NCBI RefSeq assembly: GCF_963678635.1
Contig: NC_087064.1
Location: forward strand, 38,492,706 to 38,556,705
From: Symsagittifera roscoffensis
Taxonomy: Eukaryota; Xenacoelomorpha; Acoela; Convolutidae
Direction of reading: 5' to 3'
DNA length: 64,000 bases
The notes below the pieces were generated by a model that saw nothing but the letters and a program-made list of their open reading frames with translations, made no database searches and was not told the DNA's origin. The translations under genes were made by a program, and so were the position numbers. Below are positions 52,908 to 62,742 of the stretch, one piece after another (within the stretch, counting starts at the first letter, position 1; each line of letters opens with the position of its first letter).

Positions 52908-53750
52908 TAGACCAAAAAGCTATCAAAAATTGCTACCCAACAGTCACAAAGTCAGTCTTCACCGACATCATCCCAAGATAACCCAACAACACCTTCAACT
53001 ACCCAAAATCCTCAAACATCTACACGAATTTCCTTTCAAGATAACCCATATACTTTTGAAGAACGACACGCTCGTTAATCTGAACCACTAGAACCAGTCC
53101 AACGACAAGCACCTTTGAGTGAACCAACATATAACCTATACCCAACACTACCACAAGAACTAAGTAGAATACGAAATCTTAGTCAAAACCAAAACACAAC
53201 AGAAATAAATAGACAAATTATACATCCTCGACGAAATAGAAATTTTCAAACTCCCCGAGTTCATTTTGAAATACCTCAATCCCCATCACAAAACACTTCA
53301 GAAAACCCCACTGGTATCTTACCAGAAACCCCAACACTTCTTTCACAACGTAGCACCTCAAGCTTACCCTCAGATTACTTAGGCTCAACACCAACATCTG
53401 AACAAATACGTGAAAACCCCTTTAATCCCCCAAACCAGACATCACGACTACCATATTGGACAACACATTCATTCACACAAGGTGAACCAAATTTAATCAA
53501 TGACCCAATAGACATTTCTACAGATACAACATCCTCATCACTACCAGAAACATTATCACTACCATCAACACCATCAATTAGTAAAGTTTCACCGACGCCT
53601 TTAACCCATACTCAGGATTATCATACACATGTATATTCTAAAATTATTAATTTTTCTCCAACTCCTTTTTCTAGTAATCTCAAATCAAAACATAAACCCT
53701 TCTCCCCGCACAGGACCCCAAGATTTATTAGTAACACATTACGATTGTGA
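52908..53750 (+). CDS. Ser/Thr/Pro/Gln-rich ORF before env
   Basis: Frame open from about 52908, with one in-frame TAA at 53076-53078. No good ATG was found: the longest piece begins at a TTG (53115), so a spliced or non-AUG start, or a broken gene, is likely. Composition is low-complexity and probably disordered. Its last 120 nt overlap the env start in another frame. Confidence 0.45.
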
Positions 53751-56247
53751 AGAAAACGAACAAAAAACACTACACAAGTATGCAATAAATCAAGTATCAC
53801 AATGCGAAACAGAACCCCAAGCAATAGAAACTACAAATGTAATAGCAACACTTTATTCAAAAGCCCGAGCAACAACAGTTACAGGATATAAATTCACAGC
53901 AACATTTTCCGAAAAGAAAGTACATTGTTCACAAGTCTCGAACGGAAATAAAAACCGACTTGACCATGAATCATTCTACCAGAGTAATATAGAACGACTT
54001 TTACACCTAAATCCCAAAGATTGTAAAAACGAGTTACTTAGACTAAATATCACACAAAATAAAAACTCAGATAGAAAGTTAGTATATTTCCAAGTTTTTT
54101 CAGATTCTGTACATCAAGCAGAACTTGAAAGACATCAAGGACATATAAAATTAGATGAAAAGTACCCATATAACGGCGCACACGGAAGATTAACCTATGA
54201 CATACACGACAAACATTGGATACCACACATTGGTATAAATAACCCATCAAACTGCAAAGCAGACACAAAAAATAAAGGATACCAAGAGATAATGTTTTTC
54301 GATTGGAAAATACAACTCGAAAAAATACAACTCACACGAGATTTATCAGACAACACAATGATCTATCAAGGAATCAGATTACCTTGTAAAAATGATCAAG
54401 GTTATTGCGACCCTACAACACGAATACAAGCAACAATTGTTTGGTTCCCTGAAGACACATGTACAACATTTCAAGTAGCAAAAATACACGCTCGTATGAT
54501 AAAATTTCACGAAAAATATTTTATACAATCAATACCATATGAACAAGTAAATCCATTACGAAAAATAAGTTCTGATTTTCGAAACATTCAAAATATAGAA
54601 GATAAATTAACACGTTTTCAAGTATATCAAGAAACAGAACTCGCATGTAAATATAAAAACCCACTTCACAAAACACAATACTCTGAAATATTAGTTGATT
54701 ACGAAAATGGATTCGACATGACCACTGGAAAAATAAAAGTCGACCCATACGCCACAAGTCATCCCCTAAATGAAGGAACATCATATATACCAGTTAATTT
54801 TCAAAAGAATACAGGTCAACCTGGTGGACATCTAAAACCCCAAGACGCTCAAAGCACACGTTTACAAGAACTATCACTAATGAATAGTACATATTTTGGT
54901 AATATCCACTATGATATTCACTTAGACATGAAACTAGACTATACGATTAGCCGAATTTTTCAAGAAATGTCACTCTGCGAATTAGAAACACTACACCAAC
55001 TATGCGAATTAGAAAGAACACAAATATTACAATCACTTGCACTAGCAGTATTAAAAATACCCTACGCAGGATATTTACTATCAGGAAATAGATCAAATTT
55101 TTTAGACTATGAAGGAAACATCTTATGGTTTTATACTTGTACTAAAAAAGTATCACCACTATACGTTTTTGAAGATAAACGATGCTATAAAAGAATCCCT
55201 ATCTTTTATAAGAATAAAGTACATTTCGTTGACACACTTTCACGAAGAACCTATTTCTGGGATACCGCAGTCCCATGTGGATCAGAAAATAGCCACAATG
55301 TAGTACAACTAAACCCTGATGAAGATAAATATTACCTTCTCACCCCATATCCCACATTAATGCAATCACTCAAAAAATTTTCACCAGAAAGCATTCGCGC
55401 TATTGCTCGAAACCCAAATATAGACTTACAATCAATAGGAATATATTCAAAATCAGATATTCAACATCACATTAGAACACAACAATTCCAAGAATTATTA
55501 ACACAGATGGACACTATACAAAGACAATCAATTGACCAAAACTTACGCAAACTTGCAGAAACCGCAGGATTTGCAGACATCTATACGCAAGACTACAGCG
55601 GATATTTTAAAGACATTAAAGATTATATATATCTAAACGGTGAAAAATACCGTCCCCAAGATATATCACCCATCCATATTTTTAGCTTTGTAACACTCAA
55701 AAATGAAATTCTTGATTTTCTAGGATGGCCCTATTACATCTTAGAAAAATTGACTATTTTATACGCAATGTTTAACTTTATTGGATTTCTTTTCTCACTT
55801 TTAAAAGGAATCTACAACACATGTGCTATACACACACAAGTAAACAGACAAGCAAGCGTAGCACGCATACTCTTTGCAGGATTTTTTGGAATCTTTTCTA
55901 CATCTATAAACAAAATTCTTTTAGACGCACAAATAAAAGAATATAACACAAAAATAGCAACCAGACAGAACACATACGACGAAGAACATAACAATGCAGA
56001 CACAACGCCAACAGCACCACAGTTACCACCCCTACCACATAACCATCCATTATCCCTAGTCCCACGTAATTTTCGAAAATTAGCCATAACACATAATCAA
56101 AATTTTAGACCAACCATATCACAAAGTCCCATCCAACATATAATGCCACACCGCTCACAAGATGAAAATACTTATGAACAAATTATAGAACAACCCCATA
56201 CCACCGCTTTTCAGTCTCAAAATAATAATTTTTTTAGCCCACGATGA
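53629..56247 (+). CDS. Envelope-like glycoprotein (872 aa)
   Basis: Begins with a typical signal peptide (hydrophobic core LLIFLQLLFLVI). A large Cys-containing ectodomain follows, with N-glycosylation sequons such as NIT, NST and NRS. Hydrophobic segments near residues 704-730 and 745-765 would anchor it, and a polar Pro-rich tail ends inside the cell or particle. Position after integrase, signal peptide, sequons and C-terminal anchor all fit an env gene, which would let the element form infectious-type particles. Its glycoprotein class is not resolved from sequence alone. The frame is intact. The stop overlaps the start of the next ORF (ATGA at 56244-56247). Confidence 0.78.
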   Translation: MYILKLLIFLQLLFLVISNQNINPSPRTGPQDLLVTHYDCEENEQKTLHKYAINQVSQCETEPQAIETTNVIATLYSKARATTVTGYKFTATFSEKKVHCSQVSNGNKNRLDHESFYQSNIERLLHLNPKDCKNELLRLNITQNKNSDRKLVYFQVFSDSVHQAELERHQGHIKLDEKYPYNGAHGRLTYDIHDKHWIPHIGINNPSNCKADTKNKGYQEIMFFDWKIQLEKIQLTRDLSDNTMIYQGIRLPCKNDQGYCDPTTRIQATIVWFPEDTCTTFQVAKIHARMIKFHEKYFIQSIPYEQVNPLRKISSDFRNIQNIEDKLTRFQVYQETELACKYKNPLHKTQYSEILVDYENGFDMTTGKIKVDPYATSHPLNEGTSYIPVNFQKNTGQPGGHLKPQDAQSTRLQELSLMNSTYFGNIHYDIHLDMKLDYTISRIFQEMSLCELETLHQLCELERTQILQSLALAVLKIPYAGYLLSGNRSNFLDYEGNILWFYTCTKKVSPLYVFEDKRCYKRIPIFYKNKVHFVDTLSRRTYFWDTAVPCGSENSHNVVQLNPDEDKYYLLTPYPTLMQSLKKFSPESIRAIARNPNIDLQSIGIYSKSDIQHHIRTQQFQELLTQMDTIQRQSIDQNLRKLAETAGFADIYTQDYSGYFKDIKDYIYLNGEKYRPQDISPIHIFSFVTLKNEILDFLGWPYYILEKLTILYAMFNFIGFLFSLLKGIYNTCAIHTQVNRQASVARILFAGFFGIFSTSINKILLDAQIKEYNTKIATRQNTYDEEHNNADTTPTAPQLPPLPHNHPLSLVPRNFRKLAITHNQNFRPTISQSPIQHIMPHRSQDENTYEQIIEQPHTTAFQSQNNNFFSPR

Positions 56248-58052
56248 GCCGACAACTTGGATCCCTACACCGATCAAATTCCCACCCAACCAACCTCACC
56301 ACTCCAATCCCAATAATACCACTTTTTGCTTTTCCGCCACCCGATTTCCCATCCAGTAATGTAACATCAGGCATGAATTCCGATACTAATTCACACATCT
56401 CAGTTTTATACTCCACCTCACAACTCAATAACCCGAATATTGAAACCCCCGATGAATTTGCCGACTCTGAACCATCTCCATCCAATAATCTTCACACCAA
56501 TTCTTCAAATTTTTCCCAACCCCCTTTTCAACCCATACTACCAAATAACCCTGACCCAATCAATTCTACACCCTCTTATGCTTCCCAAGTCACTCCAACC
56601 CACTCCTCACTTCATTCAGACCAATCATCTCATTCTCCAGATACCCCCCGAATCTCCCCAGAACTAGATAATTTTATTACCCTACAACAACAACCCTACC
56701 ACCTTGACACCCCAACCATAAACCAAATTTCATCCACAATAGATTCATCCAACCCCCCTACCCCTACACCCTCTTCAATTTATACTGAATCATTAGCACC
56801 ATCATCCACATCTACTGAATCTTCACTCAGCACTAATAGAGCTTACCGCACTTTTAAAAGAAAATTCCCCAACCATCCTTTCCCAGCAAAACCAGGAACA
56901 GCCCGTGAATATATAAATCATCCAAATCACACTAACACAAAAGAATTTTTAGCTATCACCTTACCCTCCTTTCCACAATACACCTTAAACACCCCTCACG
57001 ACACTAACGAAACACGTAGCTTTGTAGACGAACACGTTTTAATGCCTACACTCCATTGGACATCATATTATCATTTTACTAATCCCCTTTGCTTACCTTT
57101 ATCCAACACTCACATCGATATAGAACGGAATAAGGACATGCTATATCGACTCACTATAACACTAACACCTAGACAATTTACTTACAATGGATATAAAAAA
57201 TCACTAAAAACACACACTGCACCCCGAGCTAATGAATATACACTAGAATATTACGATCATAACATCATCAGAACTAACCAAGATCAATTCTTAGACGACG
57301 ATCGCTTCGCTAACCCACAAATCACCGAGAAATTTTTCATTAAAACACCATATGTATTTACATTAAATATCTTCGATCGCAAGTTTGACCACATTATTTC
57401 ACAAGCACTAACAGATACGCAAGCCTACGAAAGTTTTAAAGAACGCTTCCAAATATTTTCACTAACCTTTCATTTCCTTGCACCACATGAAAGAGATTTG
57501 CACTGCTCACACGATATTATGTTGCGCACTAAACAAACTCACACATATACATATTATCGTTTCATCCAAAATCACTTTGATCTACACACTCCCTCCAGAC
57601 AACCACACCATCGTTTTCAATTCATCAATTCCAAATACACCTCACCATTCTTTCTTAACTTCACATATTGCATTAAAGATACTAACCTTCATGGTATTCT
57701 TCGAAATTATGATCCCATAACCCAAATGTATATTTTTTGTCCAATCACCAAGACCTTCAACGCAGAAGAATCCCGACCCTTCCTTATCCCACACGAGTTT
57801 GTACAACCTATAGAAATCCCCATTTTAGAATTCATCCATAACACTAAATTCAATCACAAATTATATAATCTAATCCAAAACACACCTTATGAATTTGCAG
57901 TTGGCACTGAAGAACTAACCACCATTAAGGCACTTCAATTGCTTTGGCCACTGCTTCAAACTAAAAATATCATCCGCATTTTAGCTAAATTACTAACAAC
58001 TTCAGATCTCATCCACGACATCTTCCCCCACGGTTTCTTCCCCGACGACTAA
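56244..58052 (+). CDS. Unknown ORF coupled to env (602 aa)
   Basis: No family recognised. Residues 1-200 are Ser/Thr/Pro/Asn-rich and probably disordered. Residues about 205-600 look folded, with many aromatic residues and His (HFTNPLCLP, FRYF-type segments), no signal peptide and no clear membrane span. It starts within the env stop (ATGA), a layout for termination-reinitiation, and is fully open, so it is likely expressed. A cytosolic or particle protein made with env is one guess. Confidence 0.65.
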   Translation: MSRQLGSLHRSNSHPTNLTTPIPIIPLFAFPPPDFPSSNVTSGMNSDTNSHISVLYSTSQLNNPNIETPDEFADSEPSPSNNLHTNSSNFSQPPFQPILPNNPDPINSTPSYASQVTPTHSSLHSDQSSHSPDTPRISPELDNFITLQQQPYHLDTPTINQISSTIDSSNPPTPTPSSIYTESLAPSSTSTESSLSTNRAYRTFKRKFPNHPFPAKPGTAREYINHPNHTNTKEFLAITLPSFPQYTLNTPHDTNETRSFVDEHVLMPTLHWTSYYHFTNPLCLPLSNTHIDIERNKDMLYRLTITLTPRQFTYNGYKKSLKTHTAPRANEYTLEYYDHNIIRTNQDQFLDDDRFANPQITEKFFIKTPYVFTLNIFDRKFDHIISQALTDTQAYESFKERFQIFSLTFHFLAPHERDLHCSHDIMLRTKQTHTYTYYRFIQNHFDLHTPSRQPHHRFQFINSKYTSPFFLNFTYCIKDTNLHGILRNYDPITQMYIFCPITKTFNAEESRPFLIPHEFVQPIEIPILEFIHNTKFNHKLYNLIQNTPYEFAVGTEELTTIKALQLLWPLLQTKNIIRILAKLLTTSDLIHDIFPHGFFPDD

Positions 58053-58062
58053 CAGGTAAGTA
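58053..58062 (+). promoter_or_regulatory. Consensus 5' splice donor after the last ORF
   Basis: CAGGTAAGTA follows the TAA stop directly. It matches the animal donor consensus. No matching acceptor was established. Confidence 0.4.
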
Positions 58063-59702
58063 TGAATTATACATATTACTAACTAATTAAAATATTAGAA
58101 ACTCACCATTCTTTATCCACGTCTTATTTAGCATTTTAGCCTTCATCCAACGATCATCTGAAAAATTCACAAAAGAAAAATAAAAAATAGCAAACTTCTT
58201 CAAACACTGTTTAAAACTCTATTAAATTTTTGCACCAACAATTAAATAGATATAATACCAATGCAGTAATTTAATTTATAAATTTTTCCCCCACAAGCAG
58301 TAAATCTAATTATGATGAAAATTTGTAACTTAATCTTTCCCAATAAATAGCAGTAAAATTAAAAATTCTATGTAACAAATTGATAAAACGAAAATGCAGT
58401 ACTAACCTTTTGATATTTCCATTCATTCGCACAGAAATTCTATCCACATTCGCACAGCTCGCCCACGAAGAATTGTTTAAAATAATGAATTTCAGTTTCA
58501 AGCTTTCACACTCAATAACTCTAACACAAGATAACACGTTTCAAACTTTCCTTTAACCCGGTTGGAAAGGAATTATACACTAAACAACACTAACCAACGC
58601 AGCTTACTAAACACCACAAATCATAGAATAACAGCATGATTAAGAAAAGGAAACCAACGGTACCCAAACCGGATTAACCCAGTTTAAAACTGGATAATTT
58701 ATTCTTTTGAAGACTATTATAAAGTCTAAGAAAGAAATAATAAAACACAAAAAAGTCGAAAGACAAACCCATACCACAAACAATTTGATTTTTGGAAAAA
58801 GGACACAACCAACAAAACATAAGAAAAACCACAACAAACCCAACATAAAACGTTGTCACATAACAGGACCTCTCACAAAAACCGCATGCAATCATACTCC
58901 CACTCCTGGCCTAACCCACCAGGAAGGACGTCCTGAGCATGCTCTATAGCCGGCCTAACCCACCGCGCTACATCCACGCTTTGTGACCACACTCCTATTT
59001 TTAATAAGAGCTACTCAAGGGTGAGTAACTCTTCAAAATAACTGAACTAAAACAAAAAGCTTTTGTGAAAACAACTAACTAAAATCATAATTAAAAAATA
59101 TTAAACGAATAAAAGTTTTATAAAATGTAAATTACATTATGCAATACATAGATCAGAATACAACACCAAGGACGAACATCCAAAGACAAAACGACCCCAC
59201 TACACTCGAGAAAGAATGGCCAACTACAATCAATATGCCGCTCACAATCACAACTCAAAGGATTTAGAGTACGACTTGACTTCGCAGAAAAGGACTTCAT
59301 TGAACTAGACCAATGACCACCTCGATGTTCAAGTATACGTACAGATCCGAGTAACCAGGCATCCCCTCCATGCACAATCTCCACGCCATTCCTAGACAAG
59401 ATCAAAACACAAAGAAGTTCTCATTAATGAAACAGAAAAACCTGACATAGCCAACCATTCTGAAATCAGATTTGAGTTTGTTGCAAAGACCCAGTCGTTG
59501 TCATGAGATTTGTTTGTTGCGGAAACACTGTCGTTGTCGCAAGAAGACACAACGTTTGATGTCCCTAATTCCAGCATCCTGGAACTTCTCTAACGAGAGA
59601 AAACGGACAAGAAATATGATGTTCGCCAGATACCAACGTCCATCATCCACCCTTCGAATTGCAGAAAAACTATTCTAAAAAACTCTGTAAAACCCGGATG
59701 GG
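58063..59702 (+). other. Element 2 3' untranslated region
   Basis: About 1.6 kb, AT-rich, no supported gene. A GCCTAACCCACC motif occurs twice (near 58911 and 58953). The expected polypurine tract just before the LTR is weak (GGATGGG at 59696-59702). Confidence 0.6.
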
Positions 59703-60112
59703 TGGAACCTGATCTAAACTACATTTTATGATTGGATAAATTAGATATTTTACCAATGTAAAGTATTTAATATTAACCAATCATGATCCATCTAACTAAC
59801 AATCCACTTATTTGTAAGTGCTGAAATTACTTGTAATTTCAGCACCAGAGAGATTTGAATTTAACTTAGAAATTAGTTGAACTCTCCCGAGTACTTCAGC
59901 AGCCGCAATAAACCAGTATACCCTAGATCTATTGAGCCTAGCAGAGACTAGTTAAACAACCTGAGACTAGATAGTATAAGAGTAAGATTAGGATCGGTAT
60001 TAGACTAAGAAGTTGCACGAATCTATCCGGCCGAAAATAAGATAGCGTGACGAGCAGACGGTGTACCCTATCCGAAATTACTCTATGAGTTATACCCATC
60101 GGTCCTAACTCA
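59703..60112 (+). mobile_element. Element 2 3' LTR
   Basis: 410 bp, no difference from the 5' LTR noticed by eye; followed by AAAG, the target duplication. Confidence 0.93.
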
Positions 60113-60490
60113 AAAGCTATGTGGGTTTAAAGATTGCCATTTTGGCCAATTTGGGCTAATTAACGCGCGATATATTTCGCGCTATTAACGCGTAAACAGA
60201 GAGTTAATCCGTCTTAGAAATCGTTCCAAGTTGGTTAAAAGAAGCTTTTTTTGCCAAAATTGATTTGTTACAAGGAGCAAAATTAATCCTTTTGTACTTT
60301 ATATGTGGTGTGGGGTGATGATTTGCATGAAAAATTTCAAAATTTAGAAAAATAGTGTTCATTTTGTTTTATTACATTTAAATTTTTAATGTTATTACTG
60401 CTCCATAAACCTTATAAGGCAGTCAGAATATTCAGGGCTTCGCCCTGATACGAGCAGTCTTGTTTAGTTTTTTCTTCGACACTTTTACGT
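60113..60490. repeat. Diverged, inverted relative of the R sub-repeat
   Basis: 60120-60240 is a diverged reverse complement of 2645-2765. A perfect hairpin at 60432-60448 (TCAGGGC/GCCCTGA, loop TTC) belongs to the same hairpin family as 2938-2954. Confidence 0.55.
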
Positions 60491-60518
60491 GCTGAAATCA
60501 GTGATGAAGTATAATTAA

Positions 60519-60790
60519 TTCCAAAATGTTAGCAATAGTTTTTCGGTCAACGAATCTGAACGAAGTTAATTAATCTAAAACGGGACTTCTTGCAGCTCTT
60601 ATATTAGCTCATTTTGACTTCAATTATAGCTTCCAGCTGATTTCTACGCTTAAAAATTATAAAATTGTTCAAGGTTTTCGATATTGCCAACAATTTGGCA
60701 TTAACTATAGAATCCGACGTCAAAATTAGCTGTTTATTTTTCATTTAACTTCGTTCAGATTCAATGACTGAAATGATATCACCAACAATT
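60519..60790. repeat. Foldback element
   Basis: Perfect 17-bp inverted arms at 60553-60569 and 60745-60761, with weaker pairing extending about 20 bp outward on each side and inward to GCTCATTTTGAC/GTCAAAATTAGC. Could be a MITE-like relic. Confidence 0.55.
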
Positions 60791-60867
60791 TGGCTTTTAA
60801 CTACTGTGCTGCCTTTATTGGTCTGCCTGTAATAATCAGAAGAATAAAACCAGTTTTATATTCTTTG

Positions 60868-60988
60868 CAGTACTGTTGCGGGACAAAAATGAAGAACCTA
60901 GAAAATCAGTACTGATGCAGTACTGGAGCAGTAATGTTATAGTACAGTTTTTTCTTCTTCTCTTGTTCTCTCTCCTGCAACAGTACTG
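60868..60988. repeat. Cluster of CAGTACTG palindromes in an inverted repeat
   Basis: CAGTACTG occurs at 60868, 60907, 60918 and 60981. The outer two extend into a 16-bp imperfect inverted repeat. Confidence 0.6.
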
Positions 60989-62740
60989 GAATAAGCCTTT
61001 TGGTGCCTACGAGTGTTGATTACGAGTGTAAAACTATTTTTCGAACGAAGTATTTTTGGGGTGGATTTTGAGCTTGAAAACAATTTTTATTTATTTTTGC
61101 AAAATATTTACTCCAAGTTATGTTTTTTTTGAGTCTTCCCAACAAAGATATTGAAATACAAAAAATTGTACGAAAATCTGTGCGAAATAATATATTTCTT
61201 GTTGATACCCAAAAAAAGCCTTTTTACTGTATAAAAATCAAAAACTTTGCTTACAGTCAAATTTTTAATGGTTTACTCAATTTTTTCGAAAATTTAACCT
61301 TCTAGAATTTAACTAATCTGTGTAAAAGGCATTTTTTGACATTACTTTCTTATCAATTAGTTTAGTAGTTTCAGCGTAATTCGTGATTTTTAAACAAAGC
61401 AAAAATGACTCATTTTTGGGGTGAAAATTTTGGTTAGGAAGTTCGGGGAAAAATTGTATCTGATTAATTCTGGTGAAACTCTAAGCAACTTTTGTTCTCT
61501 TCACTTTTTGCTGACTCCGTATCCAATTTCGAACAAGCGAACAATTTCGAACAAACGTTTTTAGCCGAACAATTTTGAATGAACTTAGTTCACCCAAAAC
61601 TGCCCACTCTCATGGCAAAACTAAACTCTCAATTTCGAATACGAGAAAAACTCCTTCTTAAATACTAATCAACCTCATTAGTTTTTGACCAAAAAGATGC
61701 TGACAGCTAAATGTGATCGATATTTCGCTTTGACTGTAATTTCTTCTGCTCGGGAATGTTTTGCAGCTAATGATATACTGTAATGGAAATAACGTTTTTT
61801 TTTATCTACGAAGCTGAAGGAAGTTTGAGCTGAAGGCGCATGTTTTCATCGGACACAATTATTCACTGAATCAAACGTAAGAAGTGAGGGGTGCAAAAAA
61901 TATCACTACGTGAATTTTAGACTGCACATATGGAGTGAAATCTGTTGGAGACGCTGTTTCATCAAGATATCAAATTTGACCTTAATCTCTTGACATTAAG
62001 TAGCAATAGCACAGGGTGCTGCAAATATCAGGCGAAAACTATACAAGTCGAATAGGCAAGAAGTTGTGTGTTGGTAGCGCTATAAATGCAGAGGACGGTA
62101 TTGTCAAAAAGCTATCGAGCACCACTTCGCGATGATAACCGGCTCTTACTTTTGTATAAAAAATTACCTGAATATAATTATATTCAATCAAACTGTTATA
62201 CCTAATGGTAGCTGATTTTGCTTGGAAAAAATTTTTTTTTTGAAGTTGAATTTAGATACAGTTTAGAGAACATTAATGAACTAACAAACTGCATCAGGGT
62301 TACTGTACGGGCAGTACAGCCCAACTGGCAGTAACCAGAGGGAAACCTAGGTAAATAAGTGAAGGCAAAAACAGACTTATTAGAGTTGCACTCTTGGATA
62401 CCACATATAATCATCCTATTAGCATGTCAACAAGCAATCGATTGTCATTCAGGCATGTTTTTTTTTAAGTTTGACGAAAAAATCTTTCTTTTGCTTGTCA
62501 GAATATTCGTTAAAGTTGAGGGGTAACAAATCGTTTGACAACAAAAACAAAAAGTTGAAACATTTCAGAGTTTTATAAGACACCGAATTTTGAGCTAATT
62601 TTGTTTTTTTTGTGACAAACATCTTAAACTACCCCTGCGTGTAAGTCTACCCATCTTTCTTGATTGAAGATTTAAAAAGTTTAAGGGGGACACTTCTTAG
62701 AACTGAAACATTGCCTAAGAACATAATTGGCTGATGAACA
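60989..62740. other. AT-rich noncoding region
   Basis: No gene or recognised repeat. The short open frame 61120-61305 is not supported. Confidence 0.5.
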
Positions 62741-62742
62741 TT

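Larger units (their letters stand above)
41587..60112 (+). mobile_element. Element 2: giant env-bearing Ty3/gypsy-type LTR retroelement
   Basis: 18,526 bp, bounded by two 410-bp LTRs that look identical by eye and flanked by AAAG (41583-41586 and 60113-60116), a normal 4-bp target duplication. The coding strand is markedly A-rich and G-poor. Gene order: small basic ORF, Gag, zinc knuckle, protease, RT-RNase H, integrase, two small membrane ORFs, a Ser/Thr/Pro-rich ORF, an envelope-like glycoprotein and an unknown 602-aa ORF. Pol order fits Ty3/gypsy. Gag-Pol is interrupted by stops at 45254, 46299 and 47538 and by frame changes near 46178 and 49965. Confidence 0.92.

Noticed and set aside
43688-53078. 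Reassigned stop codons (TAA/TAG read as Gln)
   Set aside because: Other ORFs in the same element end cleanly with TAA or TAG, and element 1 frames follow the standard code.
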